A stretch of 49,525 nucleotides of DNA from Candidatus Methylomirabilota bacterium (GCA_036001065.1 DASYUQ010000053.1:1-49525), one strand, 5' to 3'. Counted from the stretch's first letter, positions 41,037 to 49,525 are shown. The notes: a model not told the origin generated them from the sequence alone. Made by a program: numbers and translations.

Positions 41037-41672
41037 ATGCGGGAACTCACCAGCCGGCAGCGTGAGGTGCTGAATTTCATCAGGACCTTCACGGCCCGCC
41101 AGGGCGTGCCGCCGACCGTGCGCGAGATCGGCGAGAAGTTCCGCGTGACGCCGCGCGCGGCGTTCGACCACCTGCGCGCGCTCGAGCGCAAGGGGGCGCT
41201 GCGGCGCCGGTCCAGCGCACGCCGAACGTCGCGCGCCCTCACCCTCGTCGAGCCGGTCTCGGGACCTTACCGGCCGGTACCGATCCTGGGCCGGATCGCC
41301 GCCGGCGGTCCGCTGCTGGCCACGCAGAACCACGAGGGCGACCTGCCGGTCGCCCCGTCCGCGCTGCCGGAGGGCGGCGAGAACGTGTTCGCCCTGCGCG
41401 TCCGCGGGGAGAGCATGATCGGCGCGCACATCTGCGACGGCGACCTCGTCCTCGTCCGCCGTCAGGACGACGCGCAACCCAACGACATCGTCGTGGCCTG
41501 GCTCGACTCGGAGTCGGGCGAGGGAGAAGCGACGGTCAAGCGCTTCCTGCGCCAGGGCGATCGCATCGTCCTGAAGCCCGAGAACCCGGTCATGGCCCCG
41601 ATCGTCGTGAACCCGCGCGAGCGCCGGGTTCAGATCCTCGGCAAGGTCATCGGGCTTCTGCGCGGGTTCTAG
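41037..41672 (+). CDS. lexA: LexA SOS repressor
   Basis: 211 residues. The N-terminal winged helix (LTSRQREVLNFIRTF, PTVREIGEKFRVTPRAAFDH) is followed by the S24 peptidase domain: cleavage site Ala 89-Gly 90 (RIAAGGPLLA), catalytic Ser 126 (GESMIG) and Lys 168 (ATVKRFL). Represses DNA-damage genes until RecA-stimulated self-cleavage. I take the second of two adjacent ATGs, at 41037, because GGGAGGG is then 4-5 bp away. The operator in its promoter suggests autorepression. Confidence 0.93.
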   Translation: MRELTSRQREVLNFIRTFTARQGVPPTVREIGEKFRVTPRAAFDHLRALERKGALRRRSSARRTSRALTLVEPVSGPYRPVPILGRIAAGGPLLATQNHEGDLPVAPSALPEGGENVFALRVRGESMIGAHICDGDLVLVRRQDDAQPNDIVVAWLDSESGEGEATVKRFLRQGDRIVLKPENPVMAPIVVNPRERRVQILGKVIGLLRGF

Positions 41673-41677
41673 CCAGG

Positions 41678-41767
41678 ATGGACGTCCTCCGCGAGATCGG
41701 CCGCGCAACCGTCGCCCTAGCCGGCGTCGCCGCCTGGGGCGCCGTGCTACTCCTGCTGGCGGGGTAG
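41678..41767 (+). CDS. 29-residue hydrophobic peptide after lexA
   Basis: MDVLREIGRATVALAGVAAW followed by a hydrophobic end (GAVLLLLAG): a small single-pass segment. It starts 5 bp after the lexA stop, with AGG very close to the ATG, and its 3' end overlaps the HD-GYP gene by 21 bp. Only length and hydrophobicity support it, so it may be chance. Confidence 0.35.
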   Translation: MDVLREIGRATVALAGVAAWGAVLLLLAG

Positions 41768-43633
41768 TGTCCGCTCGAACACCTTGGCCGTGATGAAGAG
41801 ATCGAGCAGCTCGCCGTCGATGGCCCCGGCGCGGCGTTCGGCTTCCAGGATGTCGAGCGCCTCGTCCAGCGGCACCGCCCGCTTGTAGGGACGGTCGGAG
41901 GCGGTGAGCGCGTCGTAGATGTCGGCGATCGTCATCATCCGGGACTGCACGGGAATGTGCTCGGCGGTGATCCCGTCGGGGTAGCCCGAGCCGTCGAGCT
42001 TCTCGTGGTGCGAGCGCGCGATCTCGGGGATCCGCCGCAGCTCTTTGGTCCAGGGGATCTGGGCCAGGAACTCGAAAGTGTGGACGACGTGCGAGCGGAT
42101 CTCGAGGACCTCGTCGTCCGTCAGGCTGCCCCGCGAGATGGCCAGCACCGCCGCCTCGTCCGGCGTGATCAGCGTCTGCGGCAAGCCCTGATCGCCCTCG
42201 AAGACGTGTAACGCGAGCTGCTGGATCTGGGAGACGACGTCGCGCGGGAGCACGGCCGGCTCGTTCGCCCGCACGATGCGCCGGAGGCTCTCGTCCAGCT
42301 CGGCGAGGTGCGCCGCCAGCTCCGCGTCAAGAGTCGCCGCGTACTTGTCGTATCCGCGGCGCCCCTTCCCGGTCAGGTAGTCGAGCTTCTGGCGCGCGCA
42401 CCGCAGCTCCAGCCCGCGTCGGATCACCGCCACCCGCTGCCGGATCCGGTCCAGCTCGCCGGGATAGAGCTTCTTGGCCTTGAGCAGCACGTGCTCGCGC
42501 ACGCCCACCTTGCCGAAGTCGTGGAGGAGCGCGGCGTAGCGGAGCTCCATCATCTGATCGGCGGTGAAGCGGGTGGTCGCGTAGGGCCCCCGCCGGCAGC
42601 GGTCGACCGCCTCGGCGAGGCCCACCGTCAGCTCGGCGACGCGGAAAGAATGGCCGGAGGTGGTCGGGTCGCGGGACTCGATCGCCGTCACCGCGGCGCC
42701 GACGAAGCCTTCGAACAGTCGCCGGATGCTCTGGTAGAGACGGCTGTTGTCCAGGGCGACCGCGGCCTGCGAGGCGAGGGATTCGGCCAGGGTCTCGTAG
42801 CGGGGGCTGAAGGGCCGCACGCGGCGCTCGACGTCTTCCGGCCCCGTGAAGCGGCCGGTAAAGCCGGGCTTGCAGTTGATGAGCTGGAGCACGCCGATCG
42901 TCTCGCCCTGGGGCGTGCGCATCGGCACCACCAGCATCGACTGCGTGCGATAGCCGACCTGCTCGTCGAACGACCGGTTGATCTGGAACGGCGAGCCCGG
43001 CGGCAGACGGTAGGCGTCCTCGAGATTCAGGGCCTTCCCGGTCAGCGCCACGTGGCCGGCCACGCTGGCATGCGTCAGGGGCAGCGTGACCGCCCGGAAC
43101 GGGACCTCGATGCTGTCGTTCTGGGCCAGCGCGAAGAAGAGGCGGCGCACGCCGTCGGGCGCATCCTCCACCAGATAGAGCGAGCCGGCATCGCTCTCGG
43201 TGATCTCGCGGGCCTTGGTGAGGATCAGCTCGAGCAGCGTGTCGGGGTTGCGCTCGGCCGAGAGTCGGATGCCGATGGCGTTCAGCTCGGACAGCTCACG
43301 CCCGAGCCGCTTGATCTCGTCCGTGGCCTCGAGGTCGGCGAATGCGTTGGCCACCACGCGGGCCAGGACCGACCGGCCCACGCCGTACGGCAACAGCGCA
43401 TACCAGTGATCCGGCCACGGCCCGGGGGCCCGGGGGTCGACCAGCGCGATCGCGTGAACGTGTTCCAGCGGCGCTGGATGCCGGAAGCCGCCGTCGATGA
43501 AGAGCACGGCCGGGCTCGTGGCGGGGGGCCGCGCGCCCCAGGGGAGCGGGCGCACGTCGAAGTCGTCCGAAAGGAGAGTCGCCGCCGCCCCCGCCACCTG
43601 CGATTCGGCGTCATAGAAGACGGTTTGACGCAT
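41747..43633 (-). CDS. GAF and HD-GYP domain protein (putative c-di-GMP phosphodiesterase)
   Basis: 628 residues. Residues 1-100 resemble a decayed receiver (LFIDGGF region). A GAF domain (about 115-310) has LNAIGIRLSAERNPDTLLEL and TQSMLVVPMRTPQGETIGVL. The HD-GYP domain has SRDPTTSGHSFRVAEL, LLHDFGKVGV and HHEKLDGSGYPDG with DIYDALTASDRPYK. An insertion of about 130 residues lies between the HD motif and the second half (KKLYPGELDRIRQRV to QTLITPDEAAVL). All metal ligands appear intact. It would hydrolyse c-di-GMP, which commonly controls exopolysaccharide. Divergent from the ligase gene across 46 bp. Confidence 0.87.
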   Translation of the reverse strand: MRQTVFYDAESQVAGAAATLLSDDFDVRPLPWGARPPATSPAVLFIDGGFRHPAPLEHVHAIALVDPRAPGPWPDHWYALLPYGVGRSVLARVVANAFADLEATDEIKRLGRELSELNAIGIRLSAERNPDTLLELILTKAREITESDAGSLYLVEDAPDGVRRLFFALAQNDSIEVPFRAVTLPLTHASVAGHVALTGKALNLEDAYRLPPGSPFQINRSFDEQVGYRTQSMLVVPMRTPQGETIGVLQLINCKPGFTGRFTGPEDVERRVRPFSPRYETLAESLASQAAVALDNSRLYQSIRRLFEGFVGAAVTAIESRDPTTSGHSFRVAELTVGLAEAVDRCRRGPYATTRFTADQMMELRYAALLHDFGKVGVREHVLLKAKKLYPGELDRIRQRVAVIRRGLELRCARQKLDYLTGKGRRGYDKYAATLDAELAAHLAELDESLRRIVRANEPAVLPRDVVSQIQQLALHVFEGDQGLPQTLITPDEAAVLAISRGSLTDDEVLEIRSHVVHTFEFLAQIPWTKELRRIPEIARSHHEKLDGSGYPDGITAEHIPVQSRMMTIADIYDALTASDRPYKRAVPLDEALDILEAERRAGAIDGELLDLFITAKVFERTLPRQQE

Positions 43634-43679
43634 GCCCTGAGCGTAGGTCCCGCGCGCTGATCAAGTCAATAATGGAGAC

Positions 43680-45269
43680 GTGGGCTCGCTTGCGGACTTG
43701 GCGGTGCTCTGTCAGCGGTTGGCGCGGACCCCCGGGCGCCTGGGCAAGCGGCGGCTCGTGGCCGACTACCTTCGGGCCCTCCCGACCGCCGAGGTGGGCA
43801 CCGCGGTGGCCTTCCTGACGGGGCGCCCGTTTCCCGCCTCCGATCCCCGCGCGCTCAACGTGCGTGGCCTACCGGCGCCCCGGGGTGTGGCCGGCAGCCC
43901 CCCCCTCACGCTGGCCGAGGTCGCCGCCACCTTCGCCGCCGTCGCCGAGGCCGCTGGGCCGGGCGTGCGGCGTCTCCGGGACGAGCGGCTCGGGACGTTG
44001 GCCGGGCGGGCCTCCGACCTCGAGCGCGAGGTGCTCGGGCGGATCATCGGCGGCGAGATGCGCACGGGCGTGTCGGACGGCCTCATTCTGGAATCGATCG
44101 CCGAAGCCTGCGGCGCCGACCCGTCGGCGGCCCGCCGCGCAGCGCTCCTGCTCGGCGATCTCTCGGCGGTGGCCACGCTCGCGCTCGGCCAGGGCGCCGA
44201 CGCCCTCACCGCGGCGCAATCGCGACTGTTCGTGCCGCTGCTGCCGATGCTGGCCGAACTGGCCGTCGACTTCGAGGACGTGCTGGCCGCGCACGGCGGC
44301 AGCACGGCCCTCGAGTACAAGTACGACGGCGCGCGGATCCAGCTGCACCGCGACGGCGATCGGATTGCCGTCTGGAGCCGGCGCCTCAGCGACGTCACCC
44401 GCAGCCTGCCGGACATCGTCGCCATCGCACGACGCGATCTCGGCCTGGCGCCGTTCATCCTGGACGGTGAGGTGGTCGCGCTCGACGGCGCCGGCCGCCC
44501 GCTGCCCTTCCAGGAGCTCATGCGCCGGTTCCGGCGCGTGCACGATGTCGAGACGCTGATGGTGCAGATGCCGCTGGCCCTGTACTTCTTCGACTGCCTC
44601 GTCGCCGAGGGCCGTCCGCTCATCGACCAGCCCTACACGGTGCGGTGGGAGGCACTGGTGCGCGTGACGGGCGGCCGCTATCTGGCGGAGCGCGCCGTCG
44701 TCACCTCGGTGGAGCAAGCGCGTGCGTTCCGGAGTCGCGCGCTGGCCGCGGGGCACGAGGGCGTCATGGCCAAGGATCCGCGCAGCGCCTACGAGCCAGG
44801 CGGCCGCGGTAAGCGCTGGTTCAAGCTCAAGGCCGTGGAGACGATCGACTGTGTGATCGTCGCCGCCGACCGGGGATCGGGTCGTCGAGTGGGATGGCTC
44901 TCGAACTACCACCTCACCGTGCGCGACGGCGAGCGGTGGGCGGAGGTGGGCAAGACCTTCAAGGGGCTGACCGATCAGGAGTTCGCGGCCATGACCGAGC
45001 GCCTGTGGGCGCTCGCCCTGAGCGACGACGGCTACACCGTGCGCGTCCGGCCGGAGATCGTGGTCGAGGTTGAGTACAACGAGATCCAGAAGAGCCCGAC
45101 CTATCCGTCGGGGCTCGCCCTCCGCTTCGCGCGCATCAAGCGCATCCGCGACGACAAAGCTCCCGGGCAGGCGACGACGCTCGCCGAGCTGCGCGCGCTC
45201 TACGAAAAGCAGTTCGCCACCAAGGGACGATTCGCCCGCGCCTCAGACCAGTCGGGTCCGCTGGGGTGA
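43680..45269 (+). CDS. ATP-dependent DNA ligase (archaeal/LigB type)
   Basis: 529 residues from a GTG with GGAG close by. The N-terminal DNA-binding domain (LADLAVLCQRLARTPGRLGK; GGEMRTGVSDGLI) is followed by the adenylation domain with EYKYDGARIQLH (Lys 214, AMP-accepting), LDGEVVALDG, FFDCL, EGVMAKDPRSAYEPG and WFKLK, then an OB domain ending RFARIKRIRDDK. It seals nicks using ATP. Bacteria normally rely on NAD-dependent LigA, so this is an accessory repair ligase. It is followed by the RecA-like ATPase 28 bp downstream. Confidence 0.92.
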   Translation: MGSLADLAVLCQRLARTPGRLGKRRLVADYLRALPTAEVGTAVAFLTGRPFPASDPRALNVRGLPAPRGVAGSPPLTLAEVAATFAAVAEAAGPGVRRLRDERLGTLAGRASDLEREVLGRIIGGEMRTGVSDGLILESIAEACGADPSAARRAALLLGDLSAVATLALGQGADALTAAQSRLFVPLLPMLAELAVDFEDVLAAHGGSTALEYKYDGARIQLHRDGDRIAVWSRRLSDVTRSLPDIVAIARRDLGLAPFILDGEVVALDGAGRPLPFQELMRRFRRVHDVETLMVQMPLALYFFDCLVAEGRPLIDQPYTVRWEALVRVTGGRYLAERAVVTSVEQARAFRSRALAAGHEGVMAKDPRSAYEPGGRGKRWFKLKAVETIDCVIVAADRGSGRRVGWLSNYHLTVRDGERWAEVGKTFKGLTDQEFAAMTERLWALALSDDGYTVRVRPEIVVEVEYNEIQKSPTYPSGLALRFARIKRIRDDKAPGQATTLAELRALYEKQFATKGRFARASDQSGPLG

Positions 45270-45297
45270 GTCGGACGATAGTGTAGAATCCACGCCC

Positions 45298-46185
45298 ATG
45301 ACCACACGGGTCTCCACGGGGCTGCCCAAGCTCGACGACATGCTGGGCGGCGGACTCCTGCCCGGCACGCTGACCGTCGCCTGCGGCGCCACCGGCATCG
45401 GCAAGACGCATCTGGGCCTGACCTTCGCCCACCGCGGGCTGGCGGCCGACGGCGCGCGGGGCATCGTGCTGGACATGAACGGCCGCGGCGACTCCCAGCA
45501 GCACGACGCGTACGCGGCACGCCTCTTCGACTGGAGGCTCACGCCCTGGACGCACACGGTCACGCCCATGGCCGATCCGTACCCGCCCGCCCAGCAGCGG
45601 GAAGCCTTCTACTCGAACGCGCTCCACTGGGTGGGCCGCGCGCGTGACTTCCAGGTGCCGACGCCCGACGGCGATCGGGAGTTCGATTGGAACTGGAAGG
45701 CTGCCTACAACCACGCGCTGTATACCGTCCGGCCGTTCATGTACTTCCACTTCGCCGCCAGCACCCGGCGCGTCGTCGTGGACGGCCTCGAGCCCATGGA
45801 CTCCCCCGCGGACTCCATCCAGGTCTTCATGTTCGACGAAGTGTACCGCACGATCATCCACCGCGAGGCCGAGACCCTCGGGATGGAGATCTGTCTGCCC
45901 GTGTGGAAGCATCGGCCGTTCATCGACGCCCACCGCTATGACCACACCCACATCACGACGCTGCTGCTCGTCACGACCGAAGAGACGCGCCTGGAGGACC
46001 TGATCGCGCGCAAGGTCGCGACGGGCGACGTGGGCGCCACCGCCAACACGATCCTCGTCATGGGCAGCGAGCGGGTGGGCGGCCGCCTGGCCCGCATGCT
46101 CTGCGTCGTCAAGCACCGGGGCAGCGCGATGAGTGACGAGATCGTGGAGTACCGGATCACCGAGCGCGGGATCGCGATCGGGTAG
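45298..46185 (+). CDS. RecA/KaiC-superfamily ATPase
   Basis: 295 residues. STGLPKLDDMLGGGLLPGTL and the P-loop GATGIGKTHLG mark a KaiC/RadA-like fold; RVVVDGLEPMDS is the Walker B region and LLLVTTEETRLEDLIARKV and VVKHRGSAMSDEIVEYRIT are the C-terminal strands, also as in KaiC-like proteins. A middle section (DWRLTPWTHTVTPMADPYPP) is not familiar. Role unknown: DNA repair is suggested by the ligase next door, signalling by the fold. There is no Shine-Dalgarno before the ATG; TAGAAT lies 10 bp upstream, so the mRNA may be leaderless. Confidence 0.78.
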   Translation: MTTRVSTGLPKLDDMLGGGLLPGTLTVACGATGIGKTHLGLTFAHRGLAADGARGIVLDMNGRGDSQQHDAYAARLFDWRLTPWTHTVTPMADPYPPAQQREAFYSNALHWVGRARDFQVPTPDGDREFDWNWKAAYNHALYTVRPFMYFHFAASTRRVVVDGLEPMDSPADSIQVFMFDEVYRTIIHREAETLGMEICLPVWKHRPFIDAHRYDHTHITTLLLVTTEETRLEDLIARKVATGDVGATANTILVMGSERVGGRLARMLCVVKHRGSAMSDEIVEYRITERGIAIG

Positions 46186-46261
46186 GGTGGGCGCGGGGCC
46201 CGCGCACCGCTTCCCGATCCCGGCATCGGACTTCCGGACAGCAACGACTCCGTCCATGCGA

Positions 46262-46281
46262 GCCGCCGGGCGGCCGGCGGC
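46262..46281. terminator. Hairpin between ATPase and tRNA nucleotidyltransferase genes
   Basis: GCCGCCGG (46262-46269) and CCGGCGGC (46274-46281) form a perfect 8-bp stem with a 4-nt loop; a second G+C palindrome lies just after the ATPase stop. No T-run. TATGAT at 46302-46307 may be the -10 of the next gene. Confidence 0.4.
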
Positions 46282-46324
46282 TGGGCCCCCCGGGGCGGGC
46301 CTATGATGGCTCAGGGGATCTAGC

Positions 46325-47764
46325 ATGGCGGAGCTTCGACTGGAGCGCCTGGCACCCTCCCACATCGGCCTGCTGGGCGCCGTGGCCGCGACCAGCGGGC
46401 GACGGGTTACGCCCGCACTGGTGGGCGGCGCCGTGCGCGATGCCTGGCTCGGTCGCCCGCTCTCCCGGGATCTCGACGTCGCCGTGCCGGCGGGCGCGGT
46501 CGACCTGGCTCGTCGGGTCGCCGGCCGGCTGGCAGGCGCGTTCGTCCTGCTCGACGCCGAGCGGGGGGCCGCGCGGGTGCTGGCCCTCGGCTACCAGCTC
46601 GACCTGACCGACTTCCGCGCGTCGACGCTCGAGGGTGACCTCGCCGCCCGCGACTACACGGTCAACGCGCTGGCCGTCCCCCTCGGCGAGCTCCTCCGCC
46701 GCGGCCGGGCACCGATCGTCGATCCGACGGGCGGGCTGGCCGATCTCCGGGCGCGCCGGCTCCGCCCAGCGAGCCGCGGCGCGCTGGCCGACGACCCGCT
46801 GCGCGCGCTCCGGAGCGTGAGGCTGGAGCTCGCGCTGGGCCTGCGGCTCACGCCCGGCGCCGCCCGGGCCGTCGTCGCCGTCGCGCCGGCGCTGGCCGGG
46901 GTGTCGGCGGAGCGAATTCGCGACGAGCTGATCGCGCTGCTGGCCCTTCCCGAGACCGCGCGGGCGCTCCGCCGGGCGGATCGGCTCGGCCTGCTGCCGG
47001 TGGTGCTGCCGGAGGTCGAGCCGATGCGGAGCACGCCCCAGCCGGCGCCGCACCGGTTCTCCGTGCTCGAGCACTCGCTGCGCGCCGTCGCGGCCGCCGA
47101 TCTCGTGGTGGCGGGCAGCGAGCGGCTCGAGCCCTTCGGGGACGAGCTGGCCCCTCACCTGCGCGAGCCGCTGGGCGGCGGGATCGAGCGCGCCCACACG
47201 CTCAAGCTGGCGGCGCTGCTCCACGACGTGTCCAAGCCCCAGACGCGCCGCACGATCGACGGCCACGTGCGCTTCTTCGAGCACGACGTACTGGGCGCCG
47301 TCCGGGTCCGCGCGATCGGCGAGCGCCTGCGCCTGCCCGAGGCCGTCACGACCGTGCTGGCGCGCCTGGTCCGCCACCACCTCCGCCCCATGCACCTGGC
47401 CGGGGCGGGGGCGGTGACGAACCGGGCGCGCTACCGCTTCTATCGCGATCTCGGCCCCGAGACGCGCGACCTGCTGCTGCTGGCGCTGGTCGACGCCGCC
47501 GCCGTCCGGGGGGAGTCGCCCCTGCGCGTGTGGCGGCGCGCGACGCTCATCCGTGAGCTGCTCGGCGGCTGGGAAGTGCAGCGGCGGGCGGTGGCCGCGC
47601 CGCCGCTCGTGAGAGGCGGGGACGTGATGGAGCGCTTCGGGCTCGGCCCCGGGCCCGAGGTGGGCCGGTTGTTGGCGCGCGCGCGCGAAGCCCAGGACCT
47701 CGGGCTCGTCAGGACGCGCGAGGAGGCGCTCGCCTACCTTGACTCGTGCGGCGGCCACTCATAG
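46325..47764 (+). CDS. cca: CCA tRNA nucleotidyltransferase / poly(A) polymerase family protein
   Basis: 479 residues. The class II nucleotidyltransferase head shows LVGGAVRDAWLGRP, SRDLDVAVP (D-x-D), ARDYTVNALAV and DPLRALRSVRLELALG. The C-terminal part has an HD domain (LAALLHDVSKPQTR, LARLVRHHLRPMH). CCA enzymes repair the 3' end of tRNAs; some relatives are poly(A) polymerases and these cannot be told apart by eye. The tRNA-Gly in this window already carries an encoded CCA. A stem-loop lies right after the stop. Confidence 0.85.
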   Translation: MAELRLERLAPSHIGLLGAVAATSGRRVTPALVGGAVRDAWLGRPLSRDLDVAVPAGAVDLARRVAGRLAGAFVLLDAERGAARVLALGYQLDLTDFRASTLEGDLAARDYTVNALAVPLGELLRRGRAPIVDPTGGLADLRARRLRPASRGALADDPLRALRSVRLELALGLRLTPGAARAVVAVAPALAGVSAERIRDELIALLALPETARALRRADRLGLLPVVLPEVEPMRSTPQPAPHRFSVLEHSLRAVAAADLVVAGSERLEPFGDELAPHLREPLGGGIERAHTLKLAALLHDVSKPQTRRTIDGHVRFFEHDVLGAVRVRAIGERLRLPEAVTTVLARLVRHHLRPMHLAGAGAVTNRARYRFYRDLGPETRDLLLLALVDAAAVRGESPLRVWRRATLIRELLGGWEVQRRAVAAPPLVRGGDVMERFGLGPGPEVGRLLARAREAQDLGLVRTREEALAYLDSCGGHS

Positions 47765-47769
47765 AGTAC

Positions 47770-47806
47770 GGGCACCTGGCGGTCGCTATCTACCGACCGC
47801 GTGCCC
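47770..47806 (+). promoter_or_regulatory. Stem-loop in the leader of the ABC binding-protein gene
   Basis: GGGCAC (47770-47775) and GCGGTCG (47779-47785) pair with CGACCGC (47794-47800) and GTGCCC (47801-47806): 13 pairs with a 3-nt bulge and an 8-nt loop. It begins 6 nt after the cca stop and ends just before the Shine-Dalgarno (GAGGAGG). It could end the cca transcript or control translation of the next gene. Confidence 0.5.
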
Positions 47807-47821
47807 CCGAGGAGGCTTCCG

Positions 47822-49369
47822 ATGATCGGCTGGCGAACCTGGTTGGCCCTCTCGCTCGTCCTGCTCCTGCCGCTGGCGGTCGCCGCCGCCCCCGCGGGTC
47901 AGGTGGTCATCGCCCAGGGTGTCGATCCCACGACGCTCGATCCGCAGTGGCACGAGGAGACGCCCGCCTACAACGTGCTCCTGAACATCTACGACACGCT
48001 GCTGTTCCGCGACCGGGATCTCAAGATCATCCCGTGGCTGGCGGAGTCGTGGAGGATGGTGAATCCGACGACGTGGGAGTTCAAGCTCCGGAAGAACGTC
48101 CGGTTCCACAACGGCGAGGAGTTCGACGCGGAGGCCGTCAAGTTCAGCCTCGACCGCCTGCGCGACCCCGAGCTGAAGAATCGCCAGGCTGGAAACTTCC
48201 GGCTGGTCTCCTCGGTGCACGTGGTGGACCGGTACACCGTGCGCGTCGTGACCAGCAAGCCGTTCCCCACGCTGGAGAACCAGCTCGCCCTCCGGGGCGC
48301 CATCATGGCGCCCAGGCACTTCAAGGGGAAGGACAAGGTCTTCGCCGACCGGAACCCGGTCGGGACCGGGCCGTACCGGTTCGGCCGCTGGATCAAGGAC
48401 GAGCAGATCGTGCTGGAGGCCAACGAGCAATGGTGGGGCGGGGCCCCCAAGGTCAAGACACTGGTGTTCCGCCCGATCCCCGAGCACGCGGTTCGGGTGG
48501 CCGCGCTACAGTCGGGTGAGGTCGACATCGCGGTCAACGTCCCGCCGCACCTGCTGACCATCATCGAGAGGCATCCGAAGCTCTACGTGTCCAAGGCGCC
48601 CAGCGTCCGGACCATCTTCATCCCGATCTATACCTATCAGTTCGACTCGAGCAACAAGCCGGTCGGGCCCGTCGAGGGGCCCACCAGGGACAAGCGCGTC
48701 CGCCAGGCCATCATCGCCGCCGTCAACCCCGACGAGATCATCAAGACCGTGCTCGAGGGCCAGGCCATCCGCACCGCCACGCCGCTCACGGGCAAGCACT
48801 TCGGCTTCGACCGGACGCTCCAACCCGTGAAGTTCGACCCGGATCGGGCCAGGAAGCTCCTGGCCGACGCCGGCTTTCCCGGGGGAATCGAGCTGACCTT
48901 CAACTCGCCCGATGGCCGGTACCTCAAGGACAAGGAGGTGTCGGAGGCGGTGGCCGGGCAGCTCACCAAGGCCGGCATCCGCGCGCGGGTGCGCACCTTC
49001 GAATGGACCACATATCTCAACCAGATGGTGTTCGTCCACAAGGCGAGCCCGATGTACCTGATCGGCTGGGGAAACACCACCTGGGACGCCGACGGCACGT
49101 TGTCCCCCGTGTGGCGCTCGGGCAACCCGCTGGCGAATCATTACAGCACCGACTTCGATGGGATGATCGACGAGGCCCAGACCTCCATCGATCCGAAGCG
49201 GCGCCTGGAGACCTACGCGCGGGCCCAACGGCTCATGCTGGACGAGGGCGCGGTTCTGCCGCTTTACCAGCAGATGGATCTGTACGGCTTGAGCAAGCGG
49301 GTGAACTTCCAGGCGCTCTCCTCGGAACAGTTGGTGGGGGTGTGGATGTCGCTACGGGACGGCAAGTGA
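47822..49369 (+). CDS. ABC transporter substrate-binding protein, family 5 (peptide/nickel type)
   Basis: 515 residues. Signal peptide LALSLVLLLPLAVAAAPAG, no lipobox Cys. The SBP_bac_5 landmarks follow: QGVDPTTLDPQ, NIYDTLLFRD, PWLAESW, FKLRKNVRFHNGEEFDAEAV, PVGTGPYRF, ANEQWWGGAPK, VRQAIIAAVNPDEI and RKLLADAGFPGG. It captures oligopeptides or similar solutes in the periplasm. The permease and ATPase genes are not in the window. ATG with GAGGAGG upstream. Confidence 0.9.
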   Translation: MIGWRTWLALSLVLLLPLAVAAAPAGQVVIAQGVDPTTLDPQWHEETPAYNVLLNIYDTLLFRDRDLKIIPWLAESWRMVNPTTWEFKLRKNVRFHNGEEFDAEAVKFSLDRLRDPELKNRQAGNFRLVSSVHVVDRYTVRVVTSKPFPTLENQLALRGAIMAPRHFKGKDKVFADRNPVGTGPYRFGRWIKDEQIVLEANEQWWGGAPKVKTLVFRPIPEHAVRVAALQSGEVDIAVNVPPHLLTIIERHPKLYVSKAPSVRTIFIPIYTYQFDSSNKPVGPVEGPTRDKRVRQAIIAAVNPDEIIKTVLEGQAIRTATPLTGKHFGFDRTLQPVKFDPDRARKLLADAGFPGGIELTFNSPDGRYLKDKEVSEAVAGQLTKAGIRARVRTFEWTTYLNQMVFVHKASPMYLIGWGNTTWDADGTLSPVWRSGNPLANHYSTDFDGMIDEAQTSIDPKRRLETYARAQRLMLDEGAVLPLYQQMDLYGLSKRVNFQALSSEQLVGVWMSLRDGK

Positions 49370-49430
49370 GCCGGCGTCGCGGCCGACGACCTGACCCTCG
49401 ACGACGGCCAGTGGCGGGCTCGGGCAGTAG

Positions 49431-49436
49431 TAGAAT
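49431..49436 (+). promoter_or_regulatory. Likely -10 element of the tRNA gene
   Basis: TAGAAT lies 12 bp before the tRNA start in otherwise G+C-rich sequence. No convincing -35 is seen. Confidence 0.4.
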
Positions 49437-49448
49437 AGGAGGCGCCGG

Positions 49449-49523
49449 GCGGCCGTAATTCAGTGGCAGAATGCCAGCTTCCCAAGCTGGACGTCGCCGG
49501 TTCGAATCCGGTCGGCCGCTCCA
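49449..49523 (+). tRNA. tRNA-Gly (anticodon CCC), CCA encoded
   Basis: The cloverleaf is complete. Acceptor GCGGCCG pairs with CGGCCGC; D stem ATTC/GAAT; anticodon arm CCAGC-TTCCCAA-GCTGG with anticodon CCC; five-base variable loop; T arm GCCGG-TTCGAAT-CCGGT. The discriminator T at 49520 is followed by an encoded CCA. Confidence 0.96.
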
Positions 49524-49525
49524 AA

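Overview
The window is high-GC bacterial chromosome (coding regions look about 70 percent G+C) with no phage or plasmid signature. Its core is an exosortase / PEP-CTERM-type exopolysaccharide locus. This, an actinobacterial-type glycogen synthase, an ATP-dependent DNA ligase and very frequent 4-base gene overlaps suggest a deep-branching environmental Gram-negative of the Rokubacteria / Methylomirabilota kind. That placement is inference only; no marker gene in the window settles it.

Layout. 1-1343: end of an unknown gene, a secreted protein and a glycine-zipper lipoprotein, and an intradiol-dioxygenase-like protein. 1362-5092: glycogen synthase, a HAD phosphatase, and an FTR1 iron permease with a cupredoxin under a DtxR-like operator; this stretch is bracketed by two 90-bp inverted MITE copies. 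5089-10397: class A PBP, GT2, FemAB-like protein and methyltransferase. 10750-17688: two paralogous secreted hydrolase-like proteins, an Ig-like protein and an O-antigen ligase. 17936-18791: three small genes. 18817-35551: one long leftward exopolysaccharide operon (sigma54 activator, export protein, chain-length regulator, ATPase, tyrosine-kinase-like protein, deacetylase, glycosyltransferases, kinase, nucleotidyltransferase, AlkP-family enzyme and a flippase-exosortase fusion). 35661-40168: priming sugar transferase, outer-membrane barrel, stand-alone receiver, a second sigma54 activator and a 30-residue peptide. 40360-49523: TatA fused to a zinc-type domain, LexA, HD-GYP, DNA ligase, RecA-like ATPase, tRNA nucleotidyltransferase, ABC peptide-binding protein and tRNA-Gly(CCC).

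Main result. At least twelve sites match the sigma54 (-24/-12) promoter, and almost all sit just upstream of exopolysaccharide or small-protein genes. Two sigma54 activators with GAFTGA loops lie in the same region. One has a receiver that lost its phospho-acceptor Asp. The other has no receiver and is divergent from a free-standing intact receiver. So the whole extracellular-polysaccharide programme, plus three small proteins and a lipoprotein operon, looks like one RpoN regulon. A shared 16-bp motif (GGTAAA-N3-TTC) lies between divergent sigma54 promoters and may be the activator site.

Other notable features are an in-frame fusion of a Wzx-type flippase with an exosortase, a structured two-hairpin repeat found at three gene 3' ends with compensatory stem changes, and a candidate LexA operator CTCAAC-N4-GTTGAG. 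No PEP-CTERM substrate, EpsI or PrsK sensor kinase is visible in the window.
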